DNA of 59,181 nucleotides from Tessaracoccus oleiagri. GTDB taxonomy: Bacteria > Actinomycetota > Actinomycetes > Propionibacteriales > Propionibacteriaceae. A program made the position numbers and the translations under genes. Below are positions 16,968-27,000 of the stretch, one piece after another. The stretch covers positions 1 through 59,181 of the forward strand of contig NZ_FNGP01000007.1 of the NCBI RefSeq assembly GCF_900103275.1, read 5' to 3'. The notes below the pieces were generated by a model. That model worked only from the letters and a program-made list of their open reading frames with translations, ran no database searches and was not told the origin of the DNA. Positions within the stretch are counted from its first letter, which is position 1; each line of letters begins with the position of its first letter.

Positions 16968-17624
16968 ATGGCCAAGCACAACCACGCCGAGACGCTCTCC
17001 GCCGTCGCCTCGCTCGCGGACCCCACCCGCCGGGCGCTGTACGACCTCGTCGCCTCCGCCGACGCCCCCGTCAGCCGCGACGACGCCGCCGCCGCCCTCG
17101 ATCTCCCCCGCGCCACCGCCGCCTTCCACCTCGACCGCCTGGCGAAGGAGGGACTCCTCGACGTGAGCTACCGCCGGCTGTCCGGCCGCCAGGGGCCCGG
17201 CTCCGGCCGGCCCACGAAGCTGTACGCGCTGGCCGAGGCAGAGGTGTCGGTCTCCCTCCCCCGCCGCCACTACGACCTCGCCGCGGAGATCCTCGTCGCG
17301 GCCGTGGAAGAGTCTGCGGCCTCGGGCGAGCCGATCGAGGATGCGCTGCGGTCGGCGGCCACGGAGGTGGGACGCGGGATAGGCCAAGAACTCCGCCTCG
17401 ACGACGCCCTCACCGAGCTCGGCTACGTCCCGGTCGAGGAGCCCGACGGCAGCGTCATCATGCGCAACTGTCCCTTCCACCGGCTGGTGCAGTCGCACAC
17501 CGCCCGCGTCTGCGGCATGAACCTCGACCTCCTCACCGCCGTGGCCGAGGCCACCGGCTCCGACCGCCGCGCGGTGCTCGACCCCGCACCGGGTCGCTGC
17601 TGCGTCCGGATCGTGCCCTCCTGA
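16968..17624 (+). CDS. ArsR-like HTH regulator with C-terminal cysteines
   Basis: The 218-residue protein begins with a winged helix (residues about 8-90: SLADPTRRALYDLV, RATAAFHLDRLAKEGLL, then a GSGRPTKLYAL wing). Its C-terminal part carries Cys168, Cys182, Cys211 and Cys212 (RNCPFHRLV, ARVCGMN, GRCCVRI). That arrangement resembles regulators with an iron-sulfur or thiol sensor, such as the SufR type. It is divergent from the DoxX gene with an inverted repeat between them, so it probably represses DoxX and perhaps itself and responds to redox signals. Cluster binding is a guess from the cysteines. Confidence 0.78.
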   Translation: MAKHNHAETLSAVASLADPTRRALYDLVASADAPVSRDDAAAALDLPRATAAFHLDRLAKEGLLDVSYRRLSGRQGPGSGRPTKLYALAEAEVSVSLPRRHYDLAAEILVAAVEESAASGEPIEDALRSAATEVGRGIGQELRLDDALTELGYVPVEEPDGSVIMRNCPFHRLVQSHTARVCGMNLDLLTAVAEATGSDRRAVLDPAPGRCCVRIVPS

Positions 17625-17642
17625 CGCGATGCGCGCAACCCC

Positions 17643-17671
17643 TTTCTGTCCCGCTCGCGCGCTGCTAGGCT
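17643..17671 (+). promoter_or_regulatory. Putative promoter of the yeh-type locus
   Basis: TAGGCT at 17666-17671 fits an actinobacterial -10 box. A weak TTTCTG stands 17 bp upstream at 17643-17648. It lies 36 bp before the first gene of the locus, whose ATG has a GAGGGACGAGA ribosome site. Confidence 0.3.
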
Positions 17672-17707
17672 CCGCGTGAATCCACGAGCGAGAAGCGAGG
17701 GACGAGA

Positions 17708-18550
17708 ATGCGCTGGTTCGCAGTGGACACCGGCCATGAGTTGGCGATCATCGACCGCGAGATCGTGGCCCGCAACGACAGCGGCCGACAGCTGAAGTCG
17801 GTCCCGCCCAAGGCGAAGAAGACCGACGCGTACGCCCAGCTCGACAACCTCCTCACCTTCCTCCACCTCCACGACGAGCAGGCCGGGCGCGAGGTCGAGC
17901 GCTGGTTCCTCCGCTCGCAGTCGGTGCCGCTGCGGCTCGTCACCGAGGTGTGGGCCGACGAGTCGTGGCGGTCGTGGCTGCGCGACCTCGTCGTCGCCAC
18001 CGACGACGGCACCGCCGGCCTGCTCCGCCACGCCGACGGCGAGGGCCTCGGCATCGTCGACCTCGACGGCGAATCCGCCACCGTCGCCGCCGACACCGTC
18101 CGCATCCCGCACCCCGCCCTCCTGCCCGACCTCGACGACTGGCGCGGCTTCGCCGCCGAGCTCGGCGTCCGGCAGCGATTCGACCAGCTGTTCCGCGAGG
18201 TGCACCCCCTCCCCGACCCGCTCCCCGCCGACCACGTCACCGCGGTCGACGACTGGGGCGGCGCCGCGTTCGAGCAGCAGCGCCACGCGACCTCCCGCGC
18301 CTCGTCGCTCGGCTACGGCCTCTCCGGCGGCTACATCACTACCACGATCCACGAGGCGGGCCGCCGCACCACCGCCCGCTACTGGGTGGGCGCCGAGCAC
18401 CCGGAGGCCGAGGCCGTGACCGGCGAACTGCACTGGCTCGTCGACGGCGCGCTCGCCCCGGTCGCGCAGGTCGGCCCCGTCGCCTACTCCGAAGGGGTCC
18501 GGATGGCCCGCGCGATCCACGCCGCCCGCAAGCTCGAGGAGGCCAAGTGA
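17708..18550 (+). CDS. DUF4132-type protein (first gene of the yeh-type MoxR-VWA locus)
   Basis: A 280-residue protein. The segment VRIPHPALLPDLDDWRGFAA with RQRFDQLFREVHPL matches the DUF4132 pattern of an HPxxL stretch, a Trp and a QxFxQL/R block. After it come FEQQRHATSRASSLGYGL and a C-terminal domain typical of the MolR/YehI group. In E. coli this domain is the C-terminal end of a protein of about 1,200 residues; here it appears as a separate small gene. The stop overlaps the GTG of the next gene (GTGA), so the two are likely made together. No biochemical function is established for the domain. Confidence 0.65.
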   Translation: MRWFAVDTGHELAIIDREIVARNDSGRQLKSVPPKAKKTDAYAQLDNLLTFLHLHDEQAGREVERWFLRSQSVPLRLVTEVWADESWRSWLRDLVVATDDGTAGLLRHADGEGLGIVDLDGESATVAADTVRIPHPALLPDLDDWRGFAAELGVRQRFDQLFREVHPLPDPLPADHVTAVDDWGGAAFEQQRHATSRASSLGYGLSGGYITTTIHEAGRRTTARYWVGAEHPEAEAVTGELHWLVDGALAPVAQVGPVAYSEGVRMARAIHAARKLEEAK

Positions 18551-21500
18551 GCACCGACGAGGTGGTCCTGCAGGCCCGCCACTACGCCTCCGACCTGCTC
18601 GGCGACCGCCGGGTCGTCCGCCTCGTCCCCGACAATCTCGCCGAGGTGGAGGACCTCACGCTGGAGACCTTCGGCCTCCGCGCGGACCGCGGCGTCCCCG
18701 TCGGCCACGTCCCCAACCGCGCCGTGGGCTTCCCCGCGCGCGCCATCATCACCGACCCCGCCAACGCCCGCCACGCCCTCAACCTGGTCCAGGGCCTGCA
18801 GCGCGCCGCCCGGCAGGCCAGGTCGAAGCCCGGCAACGCCCGCGACGAGATCCTCGCCATGGCCGGCCAGCTCGACCGCTCCGCCCCGCACTTCCTGCCG
18901 ACCTTCCTCGAGGAGGCCGCCCGCCACTTCCTCGAGGCCGACAACCAGCGCCTCGCCACCCAGTTCTTCACCAAGGCCCGCGAGGCCGAGCGCGTCCACG
19001 GCCTCCCGATCGACCAGGAACACCACCGTGCGGTCCTGCTCGAGTTCGCGCTCGCCGGGGCGCTGAGCGCCAAGGAACTCGTCGCCGCGCTCTCCCACCT
19101 CGAGCCCGCCGACGCCCTCGACAGCTACCGGCAGCTCACCATCGACCGCGCCCGCGGCGGCCTCCCGCCGTCGGCCACCACCGCCACCGACCTGCGCCGC
19201 CTCATCAAGGCCGCCGGCGCCGCCGCCGACGACGCCGAGCCCGACTTCCTCGCCGCGCTCTCCCGCGAGGCCGCGACGAGGCGGGCCCCCGTCGGGTTCT
19301 GGAAGGGCTTCGGCCGCACCCTCACCCGCCTCGCCAAGGCGGACCCCGCGCTCCGCGACACCCTCTTCCGCACCAACCCCACCGGCGGCGACGTCGAGGG
19401 CTGGCTGACCGTCCTCGACTCCACCGGCGTCCTCGACGAGCTGCGCCGCGGCGAGCGCGACGCCGCGGACTGGGCCACCCGCATGCTCGGCAGCCTCACC
19501 TACCACAGCGCCTACCCGCGCGCGCTCGCGCTCCTCCTCCGCACGCTCCCCGGCCTGCGCGGCGCCGACGTGCGGCTCGCCGGCCAGGGCAGCCCGCAGC
19601 CCGAGCTCGTCGACGCCCTCCTAGCGGCGGGGGCGCGCGTCGAGCTGCCCGCCCACCTGTCGCTGGGGCTCGACCATTGGGTGAAGGCGTCCGAGCGCGC
19701 CGACCTCGAATTCCTCGCCGCCGACGAGGCCCTCGCCGCCCGCGTCAACCTCGACTGGCTGCTCCGCACGGAGGTCCCGCCCGCAGTGCTGCAGCACTCC
19801 GGCAGCCGCGAGCTCCTGCGCCGCTGGGCGCACCCGCGGCTCGGCTCGGAGCCGACCGCGATGGCCGTCTGGGAGGAGTTCCAGCGCCTGCGGCCGCTCA
19901 TGGCGATGCCCGACCGCAGGGTCGTGGCCGACGGGCTGCGCGCCTTCGCCAAGCACATCGACGGGCCCGAGCTCCTCGCCGGCGCGCTCCGCCACGGGCT
20001 GCTGACCGAGCTCGGCTGGCCGGCGCTCGAGGCGGCGGCCGAGGACCTGCGGCGCGCCACGGGGAAGGCGCCCACCTTCCACGAGGCGTGGCCCGCGATC
20101 GGCGTCGCCGCGGCAGGCGGGGTGCGGTTCGTTGACGGCGACCGCGTCGTCGCGAGCGCCCGCTTCGCGCCGCAGGGCGCGCGGGAGCCGGAGAAGTGGC
20201 GCTACACGCTGGTCGACGGGGTGGTCGGCTGCCTCTGGGGCGGGTCGGGCTGGAAGAACAACCTCACCTGGGCGAGCGACCCCGCCCGCCACCACGAGCA
20301 GGAGCCCACCCACCTCGGCTTCCAGAGCCCGGCCGCCTCGATCGAGGTCGGCGGAGCCCGGCTCTGCGGCCGCGCCGTCCAGCGCGTCGGCGATGCGAAG
20401 CAGGTGTTCCTCAACCCGTCGATGACCCTCAGCGACGGCACCACCTACTGGACCCTCGAGGACACCGGCCAGGTCGCCGAGATCGACCCCGCCACCGGCC
20501 GCCGCGGCCGGCAATCGCTCCCCGCCGAACTGGCGCGGATCGCCGAGCCGCACCTCCGCGAGGGCTACCACCTCAGCTTCGGGCCCACGACGTGGCGACC
20601 CACCACCCCCACCACCGCCGGCTCCCTGCTGCCGACCGCCGACGGCGTCCACGGCTGGATCGTCCTGCGCGGCCCGCACCGTCGCATCCGCGCCCTCGAG
20701 GCCTCGGGTGCGGTGCTCGAGCTCGACGGCGCCACCCACGACAACCCGATCGGCCGCCTCGCCCGGCCCGGCGGGGGCGCCTGGGTCGTCACGCCCGACG
20801 GCGGTCTGCGCACCGCCGACGGCGCCGCCCCCGTCGGCCGCGCGCTCGACGAGCACGGCCGGCACCACTTCCTCCACGACGTGCACGGCTCCGGCTGGCA
20901 CCAGTTCCGCGTGCGCGACGAGGCCGCGAGCCGCAGGATGCGGTCGGTGACCGCCCGCGACGTGGGGCCGCTGCTCAGGGCGAGCCACACGTCGGCCTCC
21001 TTCGGCCAGGTGGACCCCGAGAAGCACGGCGACGAGCGGCTCACCCGCGCCGCGCTCGCCGCCGCCGGCAAGCTGCTCGGCACCCGCGACGAGACGTTGC
21101 TCGCGAGCGTGGCGTGGCTCGCGGCGAAGGTGAAGTTCCTCGTCGCAGCCGTGGAGGCGACGCTCGACGTGCCGAAGTCGGCCCCGGCCGGGACGTTCTC
21201 CGAGTGGGCGCCGCGCCTCGACGTCGTGAACTGGCTGCCGCACGCGCACTGGGGCCAGCAGGTCACCCGCGACGACATCGTCGGGTTCGCCGCCGGTGCC
21301 CGGGGCTCCGGCACCCGCTCCTACGGGCTCGAGGTCCTGCCCGAGGTGGCCGCCCGCCCCGACGTGCTGCTCGCCCTCGCCGCCGCGCCGCTCCAGGACC
21401 CCGACGTCATCCGCGGGACCGCCGCCCTGTTCGGCGCGCTGAAGGACTCCGGCCTCGCGACGAACCGCACGATGGTCACCTGGTTCCAGACCGGCCGCGC

Positions 21501-22986
21501 CAATGTCGGCCAGCGCGATGCCGGCACGGTCATCGCGCACGGACGGCAGCGCGGGCTGGTGGCGCGGGTGGACTTCCGCACCGCCGCCCACTACGTCATC
21601 TGGCCCTCGGGCGAGTACCCGGCGAGGGTGGACGGGGCCGAGCTCGTCCTGTTCCTCGGCGCCCGCCCCACGCTCGACCTCGGCCACTTCACCCGCGCCT
21701 TCCGGAGCCTCCTCGAACGGGGCGGACCGCAGTGGGACCCGACCCGGGCCGACCGGCTCGCCGCCGGCACCGGCTGGTCCCGCGCCGCCGCCGCGCTGTT
21801 CCTCGCCGGCATGCAGGGGGTCCGGAGCTGGCAGAAGAACTTCCTGTCCAAGGAGCTCCGCGAGCTGCTGGGTCTCAAGGTGGCCGAGGCGGCGGCCGCG
21901 CGCGAGTTCCTGCGGACCGTCGACTTCCGGCTGCTGTTCGACATGTACACGATGGGCGCCGGCGACCCGATGCGGCTCGTCACCGAGGGCCCCGACATCG
22001 ACGCGATGGTCTGGATCTGGCGGGAGCGCTCTCCGGGGAAGGTGTCGCTGCCCGGCGAGCTGCTCGCGGAGGCCGACCAGGCCGTCCGCTACGGCGGCGC
22101 CCGGATGCTGCAGTCGCTCGTCGACGGCGACGGCGAGATCCACGCGTCGGCCTCGATGCTGTTCTGGCTCGCCGCCCGGCTCCGCCTCGACGACCCGCTG
22201 CGGCCCTGGGTGGCCGACCGGTTCGAGGCCCTGGCCGACCGGGCCCGCCGCGAGACGTGGCAGCTCGACTGGCGGCCCGCCTCCGAGCGGGACCTGTCGA
22301 CGATCTCGCCCGCCCTCGCGGTCAGCCCGCGCCGCGACTACGACCTCTGGACGCTCGACCCGGCCAAGGTCGCCGACTGGCCCTCGCTCATGGCGCAGCT
22401 GGCCCCGCTGCAGCCCCCGCTCGAGGGGCTGCAGCGGCTCCGTCGCGTGGTCACGCTCCTCTCCGGCGACGTGGCCCCCTACGTCGCCTGGCTCCGCCGG
22501 CCGGGCAAGGGCTGGGGGCAGGACCCGCTGGTCTCCGCGCCCGCGACGGTGGCCGCGGTCCGCGACGCGCTGGGCCTCGACGAGCCGTCGGCCCGCTACT
22601 GGCTGCAGCTGCTCGCGCTGCACGCCCCCACTGATGCGGATGTGGACCGGTGGAACGGCTGGTCGGCCCGCGACCGTGACCGGGCGGCAGCCCCGCTGGT
22701 GGCGCGGGGCTTCGTCGTGAAGGCGAAGCGGGCACGTGCGCGGCGCGCGTACTTCCTGCCGGGCGGCTGGCTGGAGGCGACCGCCCCGTTCCTGCCGATG
22801 GAGGTGTGGAAGGCGCCGCTGTACGCGCTGCGGGACGCGCCGCGGGTGGAGCCGGTCCACGAGGCGGTCGTCGCGGAGGTGCCGCCGGGCGAGCTGTTCG
22901 AGACCGCCTGGGAGCGCTTCACGGGCGGGGACCGGCCGGGCTACGAGGAGCTCCGCACGCAACCGTACCGACGGCGTCGGGGCTGA
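18547..22986 (+). CDS. Very large conserved protein of the yeh-type locus
   Basis: A 1,479-residue soluble protein starting at GTG 18547, which overlaps the previous TGA. I see no signal peptide or membrane segment. The N-terminal third is helical and repeat-like (blocks such as HFLEADNQRLATQFFTKAREAE). The middle has beta-rich stretches (WRYTLVDGVVGCLWGGSGWKNN). The C-terminal third is again helical and ends QPYRRRRG. I recognise no catalytic motif. Its place directly before the MoxR ATPase is that of YehI/MolR in E. coli, and actinobacterial relatives are usually labelled only as DNA-binding or hypothetical proteins. I infer a scaffold or target-binding subunit. The minus-strand open frames over this gene are shadows. 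Confidence 0.75.
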   Translation: MSTDEVVLQARHYASDLLGDRRVVRLVPDNLAEVEDLTLETFGLRADRGVPVGHVPNRAVGFPARAIITDPANARHALNLVQGLQRAARQARSKPGNARDEILAMAGQLDRSAPHFLPTFLEEAARHFLEADNQRLATQFFTKAREAERVHGLPIDQEHHRAVLLEFALAGALSAKELVAALSHLEPADALDSYRQLTIDRARGGLPPSATTATDLRRLIKAAGAAADDAEPDFLAALSREAATRRAPVGFWKGFGRTLTRLAKADPALRDTLFRTNPTGGDVEGWLTVLDSTGVLDELRRGERDAADWATRMLGSLTYHSAYPRALALLLRTLPGLRGADVRLAGQGSPQPELVDALLAAGARVELPAHLSLGLDHWVKASERADLEFLAADEALAARVNLDWLLRTEVPPAVLQHSGSRELLRRWAHPRLGSEPTAMAVWEEFQRLRPLMAMPDRRVVADGLRAFAKHIDGPELLAGALRHGLLTELGWPALEAAAEDLRRATGKAPTFHEAWPAIGVAAAGGVRFVDGDRVVASARFAPQGAREPEKWRYTLVDGVVGCLWGGSGWKNNLTWASDPARHHEQEPTHLGFQSPAASIEVGGARLCGRAVQRVGDAKQVFLNPSMTLSDGTTYWTLEDTGQVAEIDPATGRRGRQSLPAELARIAEPHLREGYHLSFGPTTWRPTTPTTAGSLLPTADGVHGWIVLRGPHRRIRALEASGAVLELDGATHDNPIGRLARPGGGAWVVTPDGGLRTADGAAPVGRALDEHGRHHFLHDVHGSGWHQFRVRDEAASRRMRSVTARDVGPLLRASHTSASFGQVDPEKHGDERLTRAALAAAGKLLGTRDETLLASVAWLAAKVKFLVAAVEATLDVPKSAPAGTFSEWAPRLDVVNWLPHAHWGQQVTRDDIVGFAAGARGSGTRSYGLEVLPEVAARPDVLLALAAAPLQDPDVIRGTAALFGALKDSGLATNRTMVTWFQTGRANVGQRDAGTVIAHGRQRGLVARVDFRTAAHYVIWPSGEYPARVDGAELVLFLGARPTLDLGHFTRAFRSLLERGGPQWDPTRADRLAAGTGWSRAAAALFLAGMQGVRSWQKNFLSKELRELLGLKVAEAAAAREFLRTVDFRLLFDMYTMGAGDPMRLVTEGPDIDAMVWIWRERSPGKVSLPGELLAEADQAVRYGGARMLQSLVDGDGEIHASASMLFWLAARLRLDDPLRPWVADRFEALADRARRETWQLDWRPASERDLSTISPALAVSPRRDYDLWTLDPAKVADWPSLMAQLAPLQPPLEGLQRLRRVVTLLSGDVAPYVAWLRRPGKGWGQDPLVSAPATVAAVRDALGLDEPSARYWLQLLALHAPTDADVDRWNGWSARDRDRAAAPLVARGFVVKAKRARARRAYFLPGGWLEATAPFLPMEVWKAPLYALRDAPRVEPVHEAVVAEVPPGELFETAWERFTGGDRPGYEELRTQPYRRRRG

Positions 22987-22997
22987 GAGGAGCGACG

Positions 22998-24068
22998 ATG
23001 AGCGAGATGCAGGTGCCGCCGCCGGAGGTGCTGTACGCCGACGAGTTGGCGCGGCTCGCCACCGAGCCCGGGCCGCGCCCGCCGGGGTGGCGACTGACCC
23101 CGTCGGCGGTGGTGAAGTTCGTCTGCGGCGGGCCGCGGCCGAAGTTCGTGGGCGACGTGTCGCTGGTGGAGCGGTGCGTGATCACGCTCGCGGGCGAGCG
23201 GGCGCTGCTGCTGGTGGGCGAGCCGGGTACGGCGAAGTCGATGCTGTCCGAGCTGCTGGCCGCCGCGATCTGCGGGACGAGCGAGCTGGCGGTCCAGGGC
23301 AGCGCCGGCACCACCGAGGACCAGCTCCGCTACGGCTGGAACTACGCCCAGCTGCTGGCGAAGGGCCCGTCCGCCGACGCGCTCGTGCCGAGCCCGGTGA
23401 TGGCGGCCATGCAGCAGGGCCGGGTGGCGCGCGTCGAGGAGATCACCCGCTGCCTGCCCGAGGTGCAGGACGCGCTCGTCTCCGTGCTGTCCGAGCGTCG
23501 GCTGGCGGTGCCCGAACTCGGCGACCACACCGTCCACGCGGTCCCCGGGTTCTGCCTCATCGCCACCGCCAACCTCCGCGACCGCGGCGTCAGCGAGATG
23601 AGCGCCGCGCTCAAGCGGCGGTTCAACTTCGAGCACGTCCCGCCCATCGCCGACCCCGCCGCCGAGATCGCGCTCGTCACCGAGCGCACCAGGCGGGCCG
23701 TCCGCGACGCCGGCGCCACCACCCCTGTCGACGAGGTCGTCGTGGAGACGCTCGTCACGGCCTTCCGCGACCTCCGCTCAGGCGTCAGCCAGGAGGGCTG
23801 GGCGGTGGAGCGGCCGTCGACCGTGCTCTCCACCGCCGAGGCCGTCGCGATCTCGGGCTCCATCGCGCTGTCGGCCGCGTTCTTCCCGCACGCCGCCGAC
23901 GGCATCCGCCAGATCCCCGGCCACCTGCTCGGCGCGGTCCGCAAGGACGACGCCGACGACGGCGCCCGCCTGCTCAGCTACTGGGACACCGTGATCCGGC
24001 GCCGCGCCGAGGCCGGCCAACACACTTGGCGCCAGCTGTGGGCGCTCCGCGACCAGCTCGAGCCGTGA
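22998..24068 (+). CDS. MoxR-type AAA+ ATPase (YehL-like)
   Basis: A 356-residue MoxR-type ATPase. Walker A is GEPGTAKS (residues 74-81). The Walker B region reads GRVARVEEITR, so the first acid is Glu147 where Asp is usual. Sensor 1 is ATANLRDRG with Asn192, and SAALKRRF supplies candidate arginine fingers. The ATG at 22998 has GAGAGG upstream. The family acts as a chaperone-like motor on VWA-domain partners, remodelling or inserting cofactors into substrates. Its stop overlaps the GTG of the DUF5682-VWA gene. The order DUF4132, MoxR, DUF5682, VWA, SWIM matches E. coli yehI, yehL, yehM, yehP, yehQ. Confidence 0.88.
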   Translation: MSEMQVPPPEVLYADELARLATEPGPRPPGWRLTPSAVVKFVCGGPRPKFVGDVSLVERCVITLAGERALLLVGEPGTAKSMLSELLAAAICGTSELAVQGSAGTTEDQLRYGWNYAQLLAKGPSADALVPSPVMAAMQQGRVARVEEITRCLPEVQDALVSVLSERRLAVPELGDHTVHAVPGFCLIATANLRDRGVSEMSAALKRRFNFEHVPPIADPAAEIALVTERTRRAVRDAGATTPVDEVVVETLVTAFRDLRSGVSQEGWAVERPSTVLSTAEAVAISGSIALSAAFFPHAADGIRQIPGHLLGAVRKDDADDGARLLSYWDTVIRRRAEAGQHTWRQLWALRDQLEP

Positions 24069-27000
24069 CCGGAGACCCCCGCGCCGCCGTCGAGGCCCTG
24101 GCCGCCTGCGAGGCGGTGCACCTCGTCGGCGTCCGGCACCACTCCCCCGCGCTGGCGGCGGCGATGCCGTCGCTGCTCGAGGCCGCCGCCCCGGAGGTGC
24201 TGGCCATCGAGCTGCCCGCGGAGGCGCGCGGCTGGCTGCACTGGCTCACCGAGCCCGACGCGATCGCCCCGCTCGCGCTCGCGTTCGACGGGCCGCGCGG
24301 GCTCGCGTTCTACCCGTTCGCCGACTTCTCCCCCGAGCTCGCCGCCCTCCGCTGGGCCCGTTCCGCGCGCGTGCCGGTGGCCTGCATCGACCTGCCGCTG
24401 GCGGACGCCGGTTCCTCGGAATCGGAGGCCCGGGAGGCGCAGCCCCGGTGGCGGCGCGCGCTCGCGGCCCGCGCACGGGCGGAGGAGTTCGACGGCGACG
24501 AGACGTGGGACCGGCTGGTGGAGGCGCCGGCGCCCGGGTCGACGCCAGAGGCGGTTCGACGCGCCGCGCTGGCCCACGGCTGGGCCGGGCGGGAGGCCGT
24601 CGGCGAGATCGACGGGCACACGCTGCGGCGGGAGGCGTGGATGCGCGCGTGCCTGGCGGCGCTGGGCGGGCGGCGCGCGGTGGCGGTGGTCGGGGCGTTC
24701 CACGCGCCGGTGCTGTCGGGGGCCGGCTCTGATCCGTTCGCTGCGGGCGACCTGCGCGGGTGGGCACCGCTGGACTGGGAGGACCCCGTCGGCGACGACG
24801 ACCGCGCCGGCTGCCTGGTGCCGTACACGTTCGCGCAGCTCGACTCCCGGTCCGGCTACCCGGCCGGCATCCGCGACCCGGAGTGGCAGCAGGCGGTCGT
24901 CGAGGCCGACGGGGACCCCGCCGCGATCCGGTCGGCGGCGACGCGGATGGTCACGCGGGTGGTCCGCGAGCTGCGGCGCGGGGGCCACCCCGCGGGGCCG
25001 GCGGAGGCGGCGGAGACGGTCCGGGTCGCGCTCGACCTCGCCGCGCTGCGCGGCCTCGCGGCCCCGTCGCGGCGGGAGATCCTGGAGGCGGTGTCGTCGG
25101 TGCTGGGGCAAGGTGCGCTGTCGGGCCGGTCGCGCGCGCTGGCCGGGGCGCTGGAAACGGTGCTCGTCGGCGCGCGGGCGGGCCGGGTGGCGACGGGGAC
25201 GCCCCGCTCCCCGCTGCGGGAGACGCTCCAGGCGGAGCTGCGGGCCGCGCGGCTGCCCGCCGAGGGCCGGCACGCCGTCTCGCTGGCGCCGCTGCGGGAG
25301 CCCGACCTCACCAAGCACGTCCTGCTGCGCCGGCTCGAGGTCGGCGGCATCGCCTACGGGGAGCGGGAATCCGTGGCGCGCACCAGGGGTGCCGAGGCCG
25401 TGCTCGAGCGGTGGCAGGTGGCGTGGACGGCGGCCACCGACGCGAGCATCGAGCTGTCGGCGGTGAAGGGCCTCACCGCGGAGCAGTTGGCCACCACGTC
25501 GCTCCTCACCCGGCCGCTCGACGACGTCGACGCGCACGCCCGGCTGCTCGCGGACGCGGCCGACTGCGGCCTGCCCGACGTGGCGGCGCACGCCCTCGAC
25601 GCGGCCCGCGCCCTCCCCGCGACGTGCGGCTTCGGCGACGCCGTGCGGCTCGGGGTGCTCCTCGACGACGTCGCCCGCGCCCGGCTGCCGGGCGCCACCC
25701 TGCTGGCCGACGACCTGCGTGCCCGGGCCGGGGAGCTGGAGGGCGAGTTCACGTCGGCGGCGCTGCGCGAGCTGCAGGGGATCCGGGGCTCCGACGACGA
25801 GGCGGACGCGGTGGCGCTGGGGTCGTTCGTGGCGATGGCCGGGCACTTGGAGCTGGGGCTGGAGCACGCGCTGCGGGAGGTGCTGGAGGACGGGTCGCCG
25901 CTCATGCAGGGCGGGGCGGCGGGGCTGGTCGGTGCGCTGGGCGCGCGGGTGGCGTCGTGGCTGGACCTGCCCGAGCACCGGGTGTTGCGGCGGCGGCTCG
26001 TCGGGCTGCTGCTGGTGGCGGGCTGGGAGCTGGACTCGTCGCCGGCGATGGTGGCGCTGGTTGAGCGGGTCGCGGAGATCGACGACGAGGAGTTCGTGCG
26101 GGTGCTGCCGTCGTTGCGGGGCGGGTTCGAGGTGCTCGGCGCGGCGCGGCGGCGGGCGCTGCTGACGGAGCTGGGCCACCGCTACGGGCAGTCGGCGGGG
26201 GCGCTGGTGCTGCCGCCGGAGGAGACGCTGGCGGTGGTGGCGCACGACCGGTCGGCGCGGGAGCGGCTGGCGGCGCTGGGGCTGGGGCCGGCCCAGGGGG
26301 CGGTCGCCCCGGTGGTGGGCACGGCGGTGGCCGAGGGGGCCTCGTCGGAGGGGGTGAGGGTGTACCCGGTGCCGGAGCGGTGGCGGCTGATCCTGGCGCA
26401 GGAACGGGAGTCGCTGTCGCCCGCGGGCGAGCGGCTCGGCAACTGCCTCGACGGTCTGTACGGGCGGCCGGAGACGGACGCGCTGGACGGGTCGGGGCGC
26501 GGCGCCGGCGATGGCCCGGCGGCGCTCGGGGTGCGGGAATGGGCGGCGGAGATCGAGGCGGTGTTCGGGCAGGCGGCGCTGCAGGAGATCCTCGGCGAGG
26601 CGGCGGCCGCCGGGCGCGGGGAGGTGCTGGAGCTGCTGGACCCGGCGCGGGTGCGGCCGTCGGTCGACCTGCTGACGACGGCACTGTTGCTGGCGGGGTC
26701 GTTGTCCGAGGCGCGGCTCGCGCGGCTGCGGCCGCTGGTGCGGCGACTGGTGGCCCAGCTCGCCGAGCAGTTGGCGGTGCGGCTGCGGCCCGCGCTCACG
26801 GGGCTGGCGTCGGCGCGCCCCACCCGACGTGCGGTCGGCCCGCTGGACCTCGCGGCCACCATCCGGCGCAACCTCCGCCACGTCGTCCTCCTCGACGGGC
26901 GCCCGCAGGTGGTGCCCGCGGCGCCGGTGTTCCGCCAGCCGCAGGCGAAGGCGTCGGACTGGCACCTGATCGTGGTGGTGGACGTGTCGGGGTCGATGAG

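Noticed and set aside
19621..22962. Very long minus-strand open frame (over 1,100 codons) opposite the giant protein gene
   Set aside because: High-GC coding sequence often keeps the antisense frame open. Composition is Arg/Gly/Ala-rich without a fold, and the plus frame has operon overlaps and family context.
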